Assembly: GCA_018644725.1 (NCBI GenBank) | Contig: JABGPZ010000044.1 | Span: 1 to 64,000, forward strand | Origin: Phycisphaerales bacterium | Lineage (GTDB): Bacteria; Planctomycetota; Phycisphaerae; SM23-33 | Reading direction: 5' to 3' | DNA: 64,000 bases | In this document: in pieces, positions 17,865-26,281 of the stretch | Layout: each line of letters opens with the position of its first letter | Position numbering within the stretch: position 1 is the stretch's first letter | The notes under the pieces: generated by a model | The model's input: the letters and a program-made list of their open reading frames with translations, nothing else | Told to the model about the DNA's origin: nothing | The model's database searches: none | Position numbers and translations under genes: made by a program

Positions 17865-18097
17865 CAGTCTCCTTGGGAGGGAAGAAAATAGGATTGAGGG
17901 GTTATTATAGCGATCCACCATGAGAAAAAATATGATTTTTTTGACTCTGACGGTGGAAACTATGGATTGGAACGAGTATAGTTAAATAAGAAGTTTACGG
18001 AGCGGGTCAGACAGACGGGACTATCTGCTGATGCCGAAGGGCGTATTGAAGAGTTGTCTTACAATTACAATGATGGTTTGACCCCAAGCGAAAGGAA

Positions 18098-18757
18098 ATG
18101 GCTATGTCTCTGATTGGACGCGTTAAATGGTATGACAAGCAAAAAGGTTATGGTTTTATCGAGAGCCCCGAAGGTGACGTGTTTTTCCACTTCACCGACA
18201 TTCAGATGGACGGCTTTAAGTCGCTCACTGAAGAACAACGCGTGAACTATACGCTTGTTCGCGGTCCCCAGGGACTCAAGGCCAAAGATATCAGCCCGCT
18301 GGATCAGCGCACCGCGCCGCGCCAGTCCGCGCGCTATCGTGCCGTGGTCCAGGTGAACATCAAGCCTGATAAAATCGAAGAATACGAAGAATTCATCCTC
18401 GACATTCCCGCATGGTACGAAGCGATGGAACAGCAGCTCGGCATGCGTCGCCTCGGCACATGGCGCAACGATTCGATCGGTGTGACGCTGCTGGAATGTG
18501 ACTTGCCGTATGACGAGTGCATGGAAAAAGCGAAGGACCTCGCCGTTTGGCCTCGCTATGAAAAATGGCTTTCCCAGCTGGCAGAACTCATCGAAGGCGA
18601 ACCCTCGTCGCTCGATCCGATCCAGCATCCCTTCGAAGTCGAAGAAGAGCCCGTCGTCGAAGACACCGATGACGATGATGAATACGAAATCATCGAAGTT
18701 GGCGAAGACGAAGTGCTCGACGACGATGACGAGTACGAATACGTCGAAGTCGAATAG
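18098..18757 (+). CDS. cold-shock-domain protein with additional C-terminal domain and acidic tail
   Basis: GRVKWYDKQKGYGFIESPEGDVFFHFTDIQ (RNP1/RNP2) then ~100 aa alpha/beta domain and Asp/Glu tail. Confidence 0.8.
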   Translation: MAMSLIGRVKWYDKQKGYGFIESPEGDVFFHFTDIQMDGFKSLTEEQRVNYTLVRGPQGLKAKDISPLDQRTAPRQSARYRAVVQVNIKPDKIEEYEEFILDIPAWYEAMEQQLGMRRLGTWRNDSIGVTLLECDLPYDECMEKAKDLAVWPRYEKWLSQLAELIEGEPSSLDPIQHPFEVEEEPVVEDTDDDDEYEIIEVGEDEVLDDDDEYEYVEVE

Positions 18758-18880
18758 TCCTGCCGAGTGCGGATGAGGGAATCCTGCGGGTTTCTTTTGG
18801 CGGAGGCTTTGGCCGACGTCGTCCGTCTTGCTTGATGACTTAGAACATATATGGGGCGTCCTTTATGGGCGTCCCTTTTT

Positions 18881-19903
18881 TTATTTGAGGCCGGGCCAGG
18901 AGTCGGGCGTGGCCCAGAAGCCCGCGGGGCGTGCGCCGTAGTAGGGCGCGAGGGTGGCGTCCATGAACTCGGCGGTGCGCAGCGCAGAGTGGCCGGTGGA
19001 CGGGCAGCGTGTGTCGAGGCCATTGAGTTCGTCGACCATCGATTGGATCAGCGGCAGCTGGATGTGTGGCGGGTTGGAGCAGACATCTCCCTCGCGGGGA
19101 TCATCGTTTTGGTGGCGGATTTTCATCGCATCATCGCCGAAGCAGCTCATCGTAATTACGCCATTCGTGCCGCGGAATTCCAGTTCATCGGACCGATGGT
19201 CGGCCGTGAAGTCCCATACGCCTCGGCCTGTGACCTCGCCAGCGGTGAATGTTAAATCGACAAAATCGTCCACGAGATAGTGCTGCGTATCGCGCCGCTC
19301 GACCGTGGAATTCGTCAGCGTCAACGGCCCGACGAGCCAGTCGAGCAGGTCGAGGGTGTGACTGCCGAGGTCCATGAAAAATCCGCCGCCGGCGTGTTCG
19401 GCCTCGAGTCGCCAGGGGAGATCCCCGCCGGGAAACGGGGTGCGCGTGAGGGTGTGACGCACGTTCTGCAACTCGCCAATCGTACCGTTCTGCAGGTGCG
19501 TTTTGAGTTCGACAAAGCGCGGCAGGGCGCGGCGATAGTAGGCCACGAACAGCGGTAACCCCGCCTCGGCAAAGGCGTTGTGCAGTGTGCTGGCCTCTTC
19601 GACGCAGCGGGCGATGGGCTTTTCGACGTAGCATGGTTTTCCGGCCGCCGCCACTTCCAGCGCGTAGTCGAGGTGCGTGGAGACGGGCGTGGCGATGTAG
19701 ACGGCATCGACGTCGTCGGCGTGGATGATCTCGGCCGGATCGGTGGTCCAGCGCGGGACGTTGTGACGCGCGGCATAGCTCTCGGCCGTCGCGGCAGTGC
19801 GCGCCATGACCGCCGCGAGTGACGAGCCGGTCGCCTTGGCGAGCGCGGGTGCGGATTTGACCTCGCACACCGACCCGCAGCCGATGGTCCCCCAGCGAAT
19901 CAC
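18881..19903 (-). CDS. Gfo/Idh/MocA family oxidoreductase (GTG start)
   Basis: VIRWGTIGCGSVCEVKSAPAL Rossmann motif; AVYIATPVSTHLDYALEVAAAGKPCYVEKP. Confidence 0.9.
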   Translation of the reverse strand: MIRWGTIGCGSVCEVKSAPALAKATGSSLAAVMARTAATAESYAARHNVPRWTTDPAEIIHADDVDAVYIATPVSTHLDYALEVAAAGKPCYVEKPIARCVEEASTLHNAFAEAGLPLFVAYYRRALPRFVELKTHLQNGTIGELQNVRHTLTRTPFPGGDLPWRLEAEHAGGGFFMDLGSHTLDLLDWLVGPLTLTNSTVERRDTQHYLVDDFVDLTFTAGEVTGRGVWDFTADHRSDELEFRGTNGVITMSCFGDDAMKIRHQNDDPREGDVCSNPPHIQLPLIQSMVDELNGLDTRCPSTGHSALRTAEFMDATLAPYYGARPAGFWATPDSWPGLK

Positions 19904-19905
19904 AG

Positions 19906-21231
19906 TTATTTCACCGCGTCGGTAGGACAGACATCGGAGCATTTTCCGCAGCTGACGCAATTGAATTGATCGATGCACTGGGTTTCGTTTTCACCCTCGC
20001 CCTCGGCGGGCAGGGTTTTGATGGCGGCCGTCGGGCACACCTTCGTGCAGAGTTTGCAGTTGACGCAGGCCGATGTCTCGATGCGGCGGTGAAGGAAGCT
20101 GACCTTCGACAGCAGCCCCAGCAGGATGCTGTAGGGGCACAGCCACCGGCAGAACGGCCGGGCGATTACGACGCATAGCAGCAGGAACGAGATTGGGAGT
20201 GCCCAGAGCGTCGCGTCGGCATAGTCGCCCATTGCGACCGTGGGTTGTCCCGTGATCGCGTTGGCTGCGTTGTTCAGCGCGACACCGCCGAACTGGAAGA
20301 TTGGCAAAAACGGGTCCACTTTGCACAGCGCACACGCCGAGAACCATCCCGCCGCGACGATCACGATCAGCAGCATCGCCCAGCGGCCAAAGCGCAGGAT
20401 TGGGTCGAGCGGATGAGCGCGCAGCGAGCGCTTGGTCATCAGCAGGTGTTGGATCGCGCCCATCGGGCAGACCCCGCCGCAGAACACGCGCCCAAACAGC
20501 AGCGCGAACACCAGCGGCAATAGAAACAGCATCACGATGCCCTTGTGGATCAGCCAGCCTTGGCCTCCCATCAGCGTTCCGGCGATATTACTCACCGAGC
20601 CGACCGGGCAGATACAGCCATAGCGCAACAGCCCGAGGACCAGCAACGATACGCCCAGCGTCACGCCCATCCACCATGCTCGGCGGCGGCTGCGGACGAT
20701 CAGCGTCGCCACGATCAGCAGCGCGAGGAGATAGACCACGGTCTCGCCCGCGAAGAGGTGGTCCTTGTGAGTATAGCGTTTTGCCGATTGCTCAGCCAGC
20801 GCGGTGCGATAGGCTTCAAAGTCTTCCTGGCCCTCGATGGTTTCGGGCAGGCCTTCGGGGGTGCGCAGCGAATCATCACCGCCCATGCCGAATCCGCCGC
20901 CGAAGCCGGTGTCTCCGCCAAACCCTCCGCCGAAGCCGCTGTCTTCGCCAAACCCGCCGTCTGTCGGTGGCGGGGGGGAGCTGTCGGGTTCGTCCATGGC
21001 CGCGCCGGGTTCGGTCTCGTCGGGGTCATCGAGGAAGGGGATTTTGTCTTCCCCGGCGGGCGGTTCGCTGGCGGCTTGGTCGTCATCCAGGAAGGGGATT
21101 TCGTCACGATAGGAAGGCTCCTCTCCATGGGAGGGAGGGCACATGGGTCCGTTGTTGGCCGCTTGGGCCCAGACGTTTCCGCAAAGGAACCCGCCCACGA
21201 GAAGCGTCAGAATCATCGTCGAGCGGTTCAT
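19906..21231 (-). CDS. NapH/NosR-like membrane polyferredoxin (4Fe-4S)
   Basis: RYGCICPVGS, CGGVCPMGA, RPFCRWLCPYS, CVNCKLCTKVCPTAA, CVSCGKCSDVCPTDA; multiple TM segments; Gly/Phe-rich N-terminal region. Confidence 0.85.
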   Translation of the reverse strand: MNRSTMILTLLVGGFLCGNVWAQAANNGPMCPPSHGEEPSYRDEIPFLDDDQAASEPPAGEDKIPFLDDPDETEPGAAMDEPDSSPPPPTDGGFGEDSGFGGGFGGDTGFGGGFGMGGDDSLRTPEGLPETIEGQEDFEAYRTALAEQSAKRYTHKDHLFAGETVVYLLALLIVATLIVRSRRRAWWMGVTLGVSLLVLGLLRYGCICPVGSVSNIAGTLMGGQGWLIHKGIVMLFLLPLVFALLFGRVFCGGVCPMGAIQHLLMTKRSLRAHPLDPILRFGRWAMLLIVIVAAGWFSACALCKVDPFLPIFQFGGVALNNAANAITGQPTVAMGDYADATLWALPISFLLLCVVIARPFCRWLCPYSILLGLLSKVSFLHRRIETSACVNCKLCTKVCPTAAIKTLPAEGEGENETQCIDQFNCVSCGKCSDVCPTDAVK

Positions 21232-21905
21232 ACGAGATCCTTTCGGCCGAAGTGGGGGCGGTGGACAAATTCGGTGCAGCTACGGCAGTCGCGGGTCCGG
21301 CAGGCGTTGCAGTCTTCAGGGAACATCTCGGTGGTTGTCTCGCGAGATTCCAGCACCTCGGACGACGAAACGCGAACGATTGCATCTTCGGGGCAGACCC
21401 GGGCGATGGCACATTCGTTGCAACCGTGACACAGCGTCGGCAGAATCGAGAGGAACATCGATCCCATTCCGATGGCAGTGCACCGTTCTACGCAGTCACC
21501 GCAGCCCACGCAAAGATCGTGGTTGATGGTGTAGGTGTAGCGATTGGATCGGTTGATGCGCGTCCGATCTACCGCGTCGAGGCGGCAGATCAGCGGATCG
21601 TTTTCGGGGTCGCAGTCGAGGACCGATTTGCCGTATTCATTCTGGCGTTTGTTTTTCGACGTGTGGACGTGCCCGTGGCAGGCGAAGCAGTTCGCGCACA
21701 TTTCCAGGTCGTTGAGGGCCTTGACGGCGGAGGGTTTGCGGACACATGCTGTTTCACATTTTCCGCAGCGTACACATTTGTCGGGGTCGATCTGCCAGCG
21801 CGGGCGGACGGCTCCCGCCGCGTTCCCGGCGCACACGCCTACCGTTGCGAGCGCAACGACGCCGGCGCCCCGGCCGGTCCATTTCAAAAAGGTTCGACGA
21901 TCCAT
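21228..21905 (-). CDS. secreted (Tat-like) multi-cluster 4Fe-4S ferredoxin
   Basis: MDRRTFLKWTGRGAGVVAL signal; CVRCGKCETAC, CVGCGDCVERC, CHGCNECAIARVC. Confidence 0.85.
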   Translation of the reverse strand: MDRRTFLKWTGRGAGVVALATVGVCAGNAAGAVRPRWQIDPDKCVRCGKCETACVRKPSAVKALNDLEMCANCFACHGHVHTSKNKRQNEYGKSVLDCDPENDPLICRLDAVDRTRINRSNRYTYTINHDLCVGCGDCVERCTAIGMGSMFLSILPTLCHGCNECAIARVCPEDAIVRVSSSEVLESRETTTEMFPEDCNACRTRDCRSCTEFVHRPHFGRKDLV

Positions 21906-22147
21906 AGCGAGGTCTCCTGTCTCATTCTTGGGTGTATCTTCCCTCATACTAACAAATTGGAACGGGTTTTGTTTCGCCAAACCGCGAAAAAAACAGCGAT
22001 TTTCACCCTTTTTTGATCCGTTAGAAAATTTTCCCAAAATTTCAGATGAATCTGAACGGATTTCCGATTACATAGTCTATAGACTTATGTGTCTCTGGGG
22101 AAGGACCCAGGGCGAATTACAGAATCAAGGAAGAAATGGAGAATCAC

Positions 22148-24739
22148 ATGAAGCGGAGAAAATTTAGCATTGCAGTGTTGGCCTGTCTTTTGACCGCGCA
22201 GGTGGGATTGGGAGATCCCAAGTGGTTGACGGCAACAGGGACAAGCGTATCGAGTCGCCAGTCGTACAGCGACTCCAAAGGCTTTCAGTGGGACGTGAAC
22301 TGCTATAACGGGTGTCTCGCGCGGGGGACGAGTCATGTCTTCAGCGACGCGGCCGATCTTCATGTCAACGGCAGCTCGTTCAACTCGTCCTCGGGGCGGG
22401 GGACGCGCGTGACCCACACCGACGGCGTGGAGTTTGTATTCGGCCCGACGACCAAGAGCAATTTGAAAGTGTATCGGCGTGTGAAGTTCTTTAAGTCTGG
22501 CCTGTGCCGCATTGTCGACAGCTACTACAATGCCTCTGGCTCGGAGCAGACCCCTCGCATCGAAGTTCGCTCCAGCACCAACTATGGCATGCAAAACGTC
22601 ACCAAAGTGGGCGATGATGGCAAAAAAAATCCCACGGGTGTGGTCCTCGAGTCGTATGACGACGATTGCCCCCTGGTGCTCCTGCTGGCGCGCGGCAAGC
22701 AAACAGAACAGCCGCCGATGATTTCGGCTTCGAGCAATTCGAGCAGCTATCACCTGCGCTGGGCAAAACTCACCGTGCCTGCTGGCGACGTGGTTTCGGT
22801 GGTCTATTTCTTTCGTCAGGACAATTCGCAGGACGATCTGCAAAAGTTCGCCACCACGTTCGACGTCCGCAAATGGACGAAGGACCTGCCCGCCGAGCTG
22901 CGCAATTCGGTCGTCAACTTCGATTTGCACATCGGCAGTTTTCATGTGAGCATTCCCCGTTCGACGCTGGCAGACCGCGTTGAGCTGGTCACAGGCAACA
23001 CGATTTACGGCACGATTCGCAACAAGAGTTACAAGATCAAAACACCGCTGGGCCCTCTCACGCTCGATGCGTCCAAGGTCATCGGCCTTGCGCGCGCCAA
23101 AGACGCCAAGGGCAATATCGGTACGATCTTGCTGGCAGACGGCCAGGTTGTCACCGGCTCGATGCTGGAAAAAACCATGACGATTGAAGTTCCCGGTGCG
23201 GGCATACTGACGATTCCCTTCGAGAAGATGCGCAGCTTCGGCTATGTCATCAGCAAGGTCCGCCCCGAAGAAGTGAAATTCCAAGGTCCGTACATGGGGC
23301 TGCGTTCGGGGATGCGGATTCGTTTTGCGCCCGAAAGCATGGCGTTGAAGCTCAAACGGTCCACCGGCGAAGTGAATCTTCCGCCCAAGGTCATCACCAA
23401 GATCACCTGCACACCCGACGCAGAGACGACGGTGCTGTTCTCCAATCGCTCGGTGATTGCCGGCAAGTTGCATTGCGACGCCAAAGCTGTCAAAACCGAT
23501 CTCTGGGGCCCGCGCGCGCTTGACGCTGGCGGCATTGTTTCGATTTCCTATGCCGAATCCGTCGACCGCAAGACGACGCTCCCGCTTCGCATCCAATGTG
23601 GCAAGGAGATCATTTACGGTGAGATCGTTGCCGAGTCGCTGAAATTTGCCACGCCCTATGGCGAGTGCAAAATTGCACCGATGAACATTACGAATATCGG
23701 TCCCGACCCGGCGATGCTCCGGTCGGTGGCCTCGGCCGAGTCCCACCAGGTAGCGCAGAAGTCCCAACTCAAACGCGCGGTCGAGCTGAGCCTTCAAAAA
23801 GCGTCCCAACTTCACTCGACCCACCTCCAGACCGAGCGGAACATTCAGCCGTACTGGGTCAAGGTCAATGCAGGAACGCTCCCCGCGACCGACGCGAACT
23901 ACAAAAAGTGCAAGGACCGCTGTGATGCCGCCCAAAAGGCCCTCGACACGGAACTCAATAAACTTCGCTCCAATGCCACCGCACTCTGGGCCATGGGCGA
24001 AAAAGCCAACAGCCGCAAAATGTCCGGGTTCAAAAACTATGCCGCGATGTGGAGCGAAAAGGTCAAAAAGTCCCAGATCCAAATTAACGACATCGACCAG
24101 AAGTTGGCCACCGAAGAGACCAAACTCGCCAAGCTCAAAAAAGATCTCGATGCCGAACAAGCCAAGATCAAACCTGCGAAAGGGGCTAAATCCAAAAAGG
24201 CTCTCACCAAGGCCCATACCGATTTGAAGGCGAGCTATGATGCGCAGGAAAAGATAATCCAGGACCTGAAACTTCAGAAGGCTGGATATGCCCACGCGAT
24301 GCGCCTGGTGAAACTCTCCAGCGACTTCTATGACAGGATGCTCGCAGCCTACACCGCGATGCCCGACAAGACCGCCAAGGTCAACTTGAAAACTCGCCCC
24401 ACGGTCGCTGTGAAATTCGCCGGCACTGGTACGGTCCTCGTTGGCCACTTCGTCGACCCGACCGTCAGCGTCAAAATTACGGACGATGTGGTCCTCTCGT
24501 TGAACCCAGCGACGATCACGATCATGACCAACTCGGCTGCGTTGCCCGTGGGCGTGGTCAACGACAGTGTCAAGAAACTGATCTCCCAGCTCGGCAGCGG
24601 GAACTACGTCGATCGCAAAGAAGCCTTCGAGGCGCTGAAGAAAATGGGACCCGGTATCAAGCCGATCCTCCTCGAACACAAAAACAGTCCCGATGCGGAA
24701 GTTCGCATGCGCGTGGAAGAACTCCTTAAAGGATTGTAA
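22148..24739 (+). CDS. large secreted protein with repeated small beta domains, central coiled coil and C-terminal HEAT-like segment
   Basis: Signal peptide; repeated DRVELVTGNTIYGTI / ILLADGQVVTGSML / VLFSNRSVIAGKLH units; K/E-rich coiled coil. Confidence 0.6.
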   Translation: MKRRKFSIAVLACLLTAQVGLGDPKWLTATGTSVSSRQSYSDSKGFQWDVNCYNGCLARGTSHVFSDAADLHVNGSSFNSSSGRGTRVTHTDGVEFVFGPTTKSNLKVYRRVKFFKSGLCRIVDSYYNASGSEQTPRIEVRSSTNYGMQNVTKVGDDGKKNPTGVVLESYDDDCPLVLLLARGKQTEQPPMISASSNSSSYHLRWAKLTVPAGDVVSVVYFFRQDNSQDDLQKFATTFDVRKWTKDLPAELRNSVVNFDLHIGSFHVSIPRSTLADRVELVTGNTIYGTIRNKSYKIKTPLGPLTLDASKVIGLARAKDAKGNIGTILLADGQVVTGSMLEKTMTIEVPGAGILTIPFEKMRSFGYVISKVRPEEVKFQGPYMGLRSGMRIRFAPESMALKLKRSTGEVNLPPKVITKITCTPDAETTVLFSNRSVIAGKLHCDAKAVKTDLWGPRALDAGGIVSISYAESVDRKTTLPLRIQCGKEIIYGEIVAESLKFATPYGECKIAPMNITNIGPDPAMLRSVASAESHQVAQKSQLKRAVELSLQKASQLHSTHLQTERNIQPYWVKVNAGTLPATDANYKKCKDRCDAAQKALDTELNKLRSNATALWAMGEKANSRKMSGFKNYAAMWSEKVKKSQIQINDIDQKLATEETKLAKLKKDLDAEQAKIKPAKGAKSKKALTKAHTDLKASYDAQEKIIQDLKLQKAGYAHAMRLVKLSSDFYDRMLAAYTAMPDKTAKVNLKTRPTVAVKFAGTGTVLVGHFVDPTVSVKITDDVVLSLNPATITIMTNSAALPVGVVNDSVKKLISQLGSGNYVDRKEAFEALKKMGPGIKPILLEHKNSPDAEVRMRVEELLKGL

Positions 24740-24773
24740 AGTCCTAAACATTTTTTAAGACAAGACGATTGCG

Positions 24774-24811
24774 AACATAACCCACTTTTTAAAAGTGGGT
24801 TATGTTTTTTT
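24774..24811 (+). terminator. rho-independent terminator
   Basis: AACATAACCCACTTTT-TA-AAAAGTGGGTTATGTT followed by T-run. Confidence 0.9.
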
Positions 24812-24967
24812 ATGGGATGGCGCTTTTCTTCCTTCGTGAAAGAAAATCGAGAATCTACTTCGCCCCATCAGCGGGACTCGGTATAATTCGTGTACCGTTG
24901 GCGGCGAGGAATGTCGTCACACTTTTGTACTCAATTCCCAGGCTGCGCGGGAGAATGCGCGGCGAGA

Positions 24968-26281
24968 ATGGACTGGTCAATGACGCAAGCGGAGGACAGG
25001 AAGGGCAGACACAAGCTCCTGGCGATGGCGGGTGCCTATGGCATGGGCGTGTTCAATGACAGCTTCTACCGCACGGCGGCGATGTTGCTGGCGCTCTCTG
25101 CGTTTAAGAATATCGAGGGTGAAGGCGAAAAGATGCAGTCGTGGATCATGGCGATTTTCACCGTGCCCTATCTTCTGTTTCCGTGGGTGGCGGGTTGGTT
25201 GGCGGATCGCTTTTCCAAGCGCCGCGTCGTGATCGGCTCGAAGTTCATGGAACTCGTCGCGATGAGTTGTGGCGCGGTGGGGATCTGGACCGAGACGTGG
25301 TGGCTGGTCTTGGTCATGGCGTTTATGATGGGCTTTCAGTCGTGTGTCTTCGGGCCCGCGCTCAATGGATCCGTGCCCGAGCTGTTTGACGAAAAGCGCG
25401 TCGTGATGGTCAATTCACGCTTGAAGATGGTCATGGCGATCATGATTGTGCTGGGCATTGCCGTCAGCGGCGAGGTCCTCAGCCTCAATGGAGATGGGAC
25501 GACGTTGAATACGATTATGGGGGTTCCCAGCGGGCAGTTTTTTGTCGGCGTGGGAGTGATCGTTTTGGCCTTGATGGGTTGGATTGTGAGTTTCGGCGTT
25601 CCCTATCATCCCCCGGCGGCCCCGAATGCAAAGTTTCCCATCGGCGGCCCGGTTCATACCATCCGCACGCTGTGGGAAATTTTTCATGACCGCGATTTTC
25701 GCACCATTTTGCTGATCGACGTCTGGATTTGGACGTTCGGCGCGATGTTACTTTTAGGGATCAATCCGTTGCCGAGCGAGTTGAACATTGCGGGCGAAGA
25801 CGCCGCCATGCGCCTCGCTGCGCGTCTCAACGCAGTGGAAATGCTGGGCCTGGCAGTGGGGGGCGTCTTGAGTGTATACCTTTCGCGACGCAAGCACTGG
25901 ATCCACCTTCTCGGCGTGGGGATGCTTCTGCTTGGCCTCTCTGCGACGGGGATGAAGAGCCTCGCGTATGTGCCCGAGTCGTTCTGCTGGCCATTGGCCT
26001 ATCTGTTTCAGGCCATCACGGGCCTGGCGGTGGGGTTGGTGATGATTCCGTGCGAGTCGTTTTTGCAGATTCGCCCGCCCGCCGACCGCAAAGGCGAAAT
26101 GCTCGCAGCGGGCAATTTCCTGGTTTTCGCCGGGATCACGGCTGGGGCGCTGGGGATGGGTGAGATGACGACCTGTTTCGGCGCGGCAAACTCGATTATG
26201 ATGTTGGGAATTGTTGCCTTCCCGATGGGGCTGTGGCTACTATTCTATCGGAGCCGGGATACGGAGGAACCGCATGTCTGA
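24968..26281 (+). CDS. MFS transporter, LplT-like
   Basis: 12-TM MFS pattern (FNDSFYRTAAMLLA, GWLADRFSKRRVVIGSK, GPALNGSVPELFDEKRVVMVNS); overlaps an aas-like gene. Confidence 0.8.
   Translation: MDWSMTQAEDRKGRHKLLAMAGAYGMGVFNDSFYRTAAMLLALSAFKNIEGEGEKMQSWIMAIFTVPYLLFPWVAGWLADRFSKRRVVIGSKFMELVAMSCGAVGIWTETWWLVLVMAFMMGFQSCVFGPALNGSVPELFDEKRVVMVNSRLKMVMAIMIVLGIAVSGEVLSLNGDGTTLNTIMGVPSGQFFVGVGVIVLALMGWIVSFGVPYHPPAAPNAKFPIGGPVHTIRTLWEIFHDRDFRTILLIDVWIWTFGAMLLLGINPLPSELNIAGEDAAMRLAARLNAVEMLGLAVGGVLSVYLSRRKHWIHLLGVGMLLLGLSATGMKSLAYVPESFCWPLAYLFQAITGLAVGLVMIPCESFLQIRPPADRKGEMLAAGNFLVFAGITAGALGMGEMTTCFGAANSIMMLGIVAFPMGLWLLFYRSRDTEEPHV

Noticed and set aside
22085-24751. 888-aa minus-strand ORF
   Set aside because: Shadow ORF opposite a gene with signal peptide, RBS and terminator.
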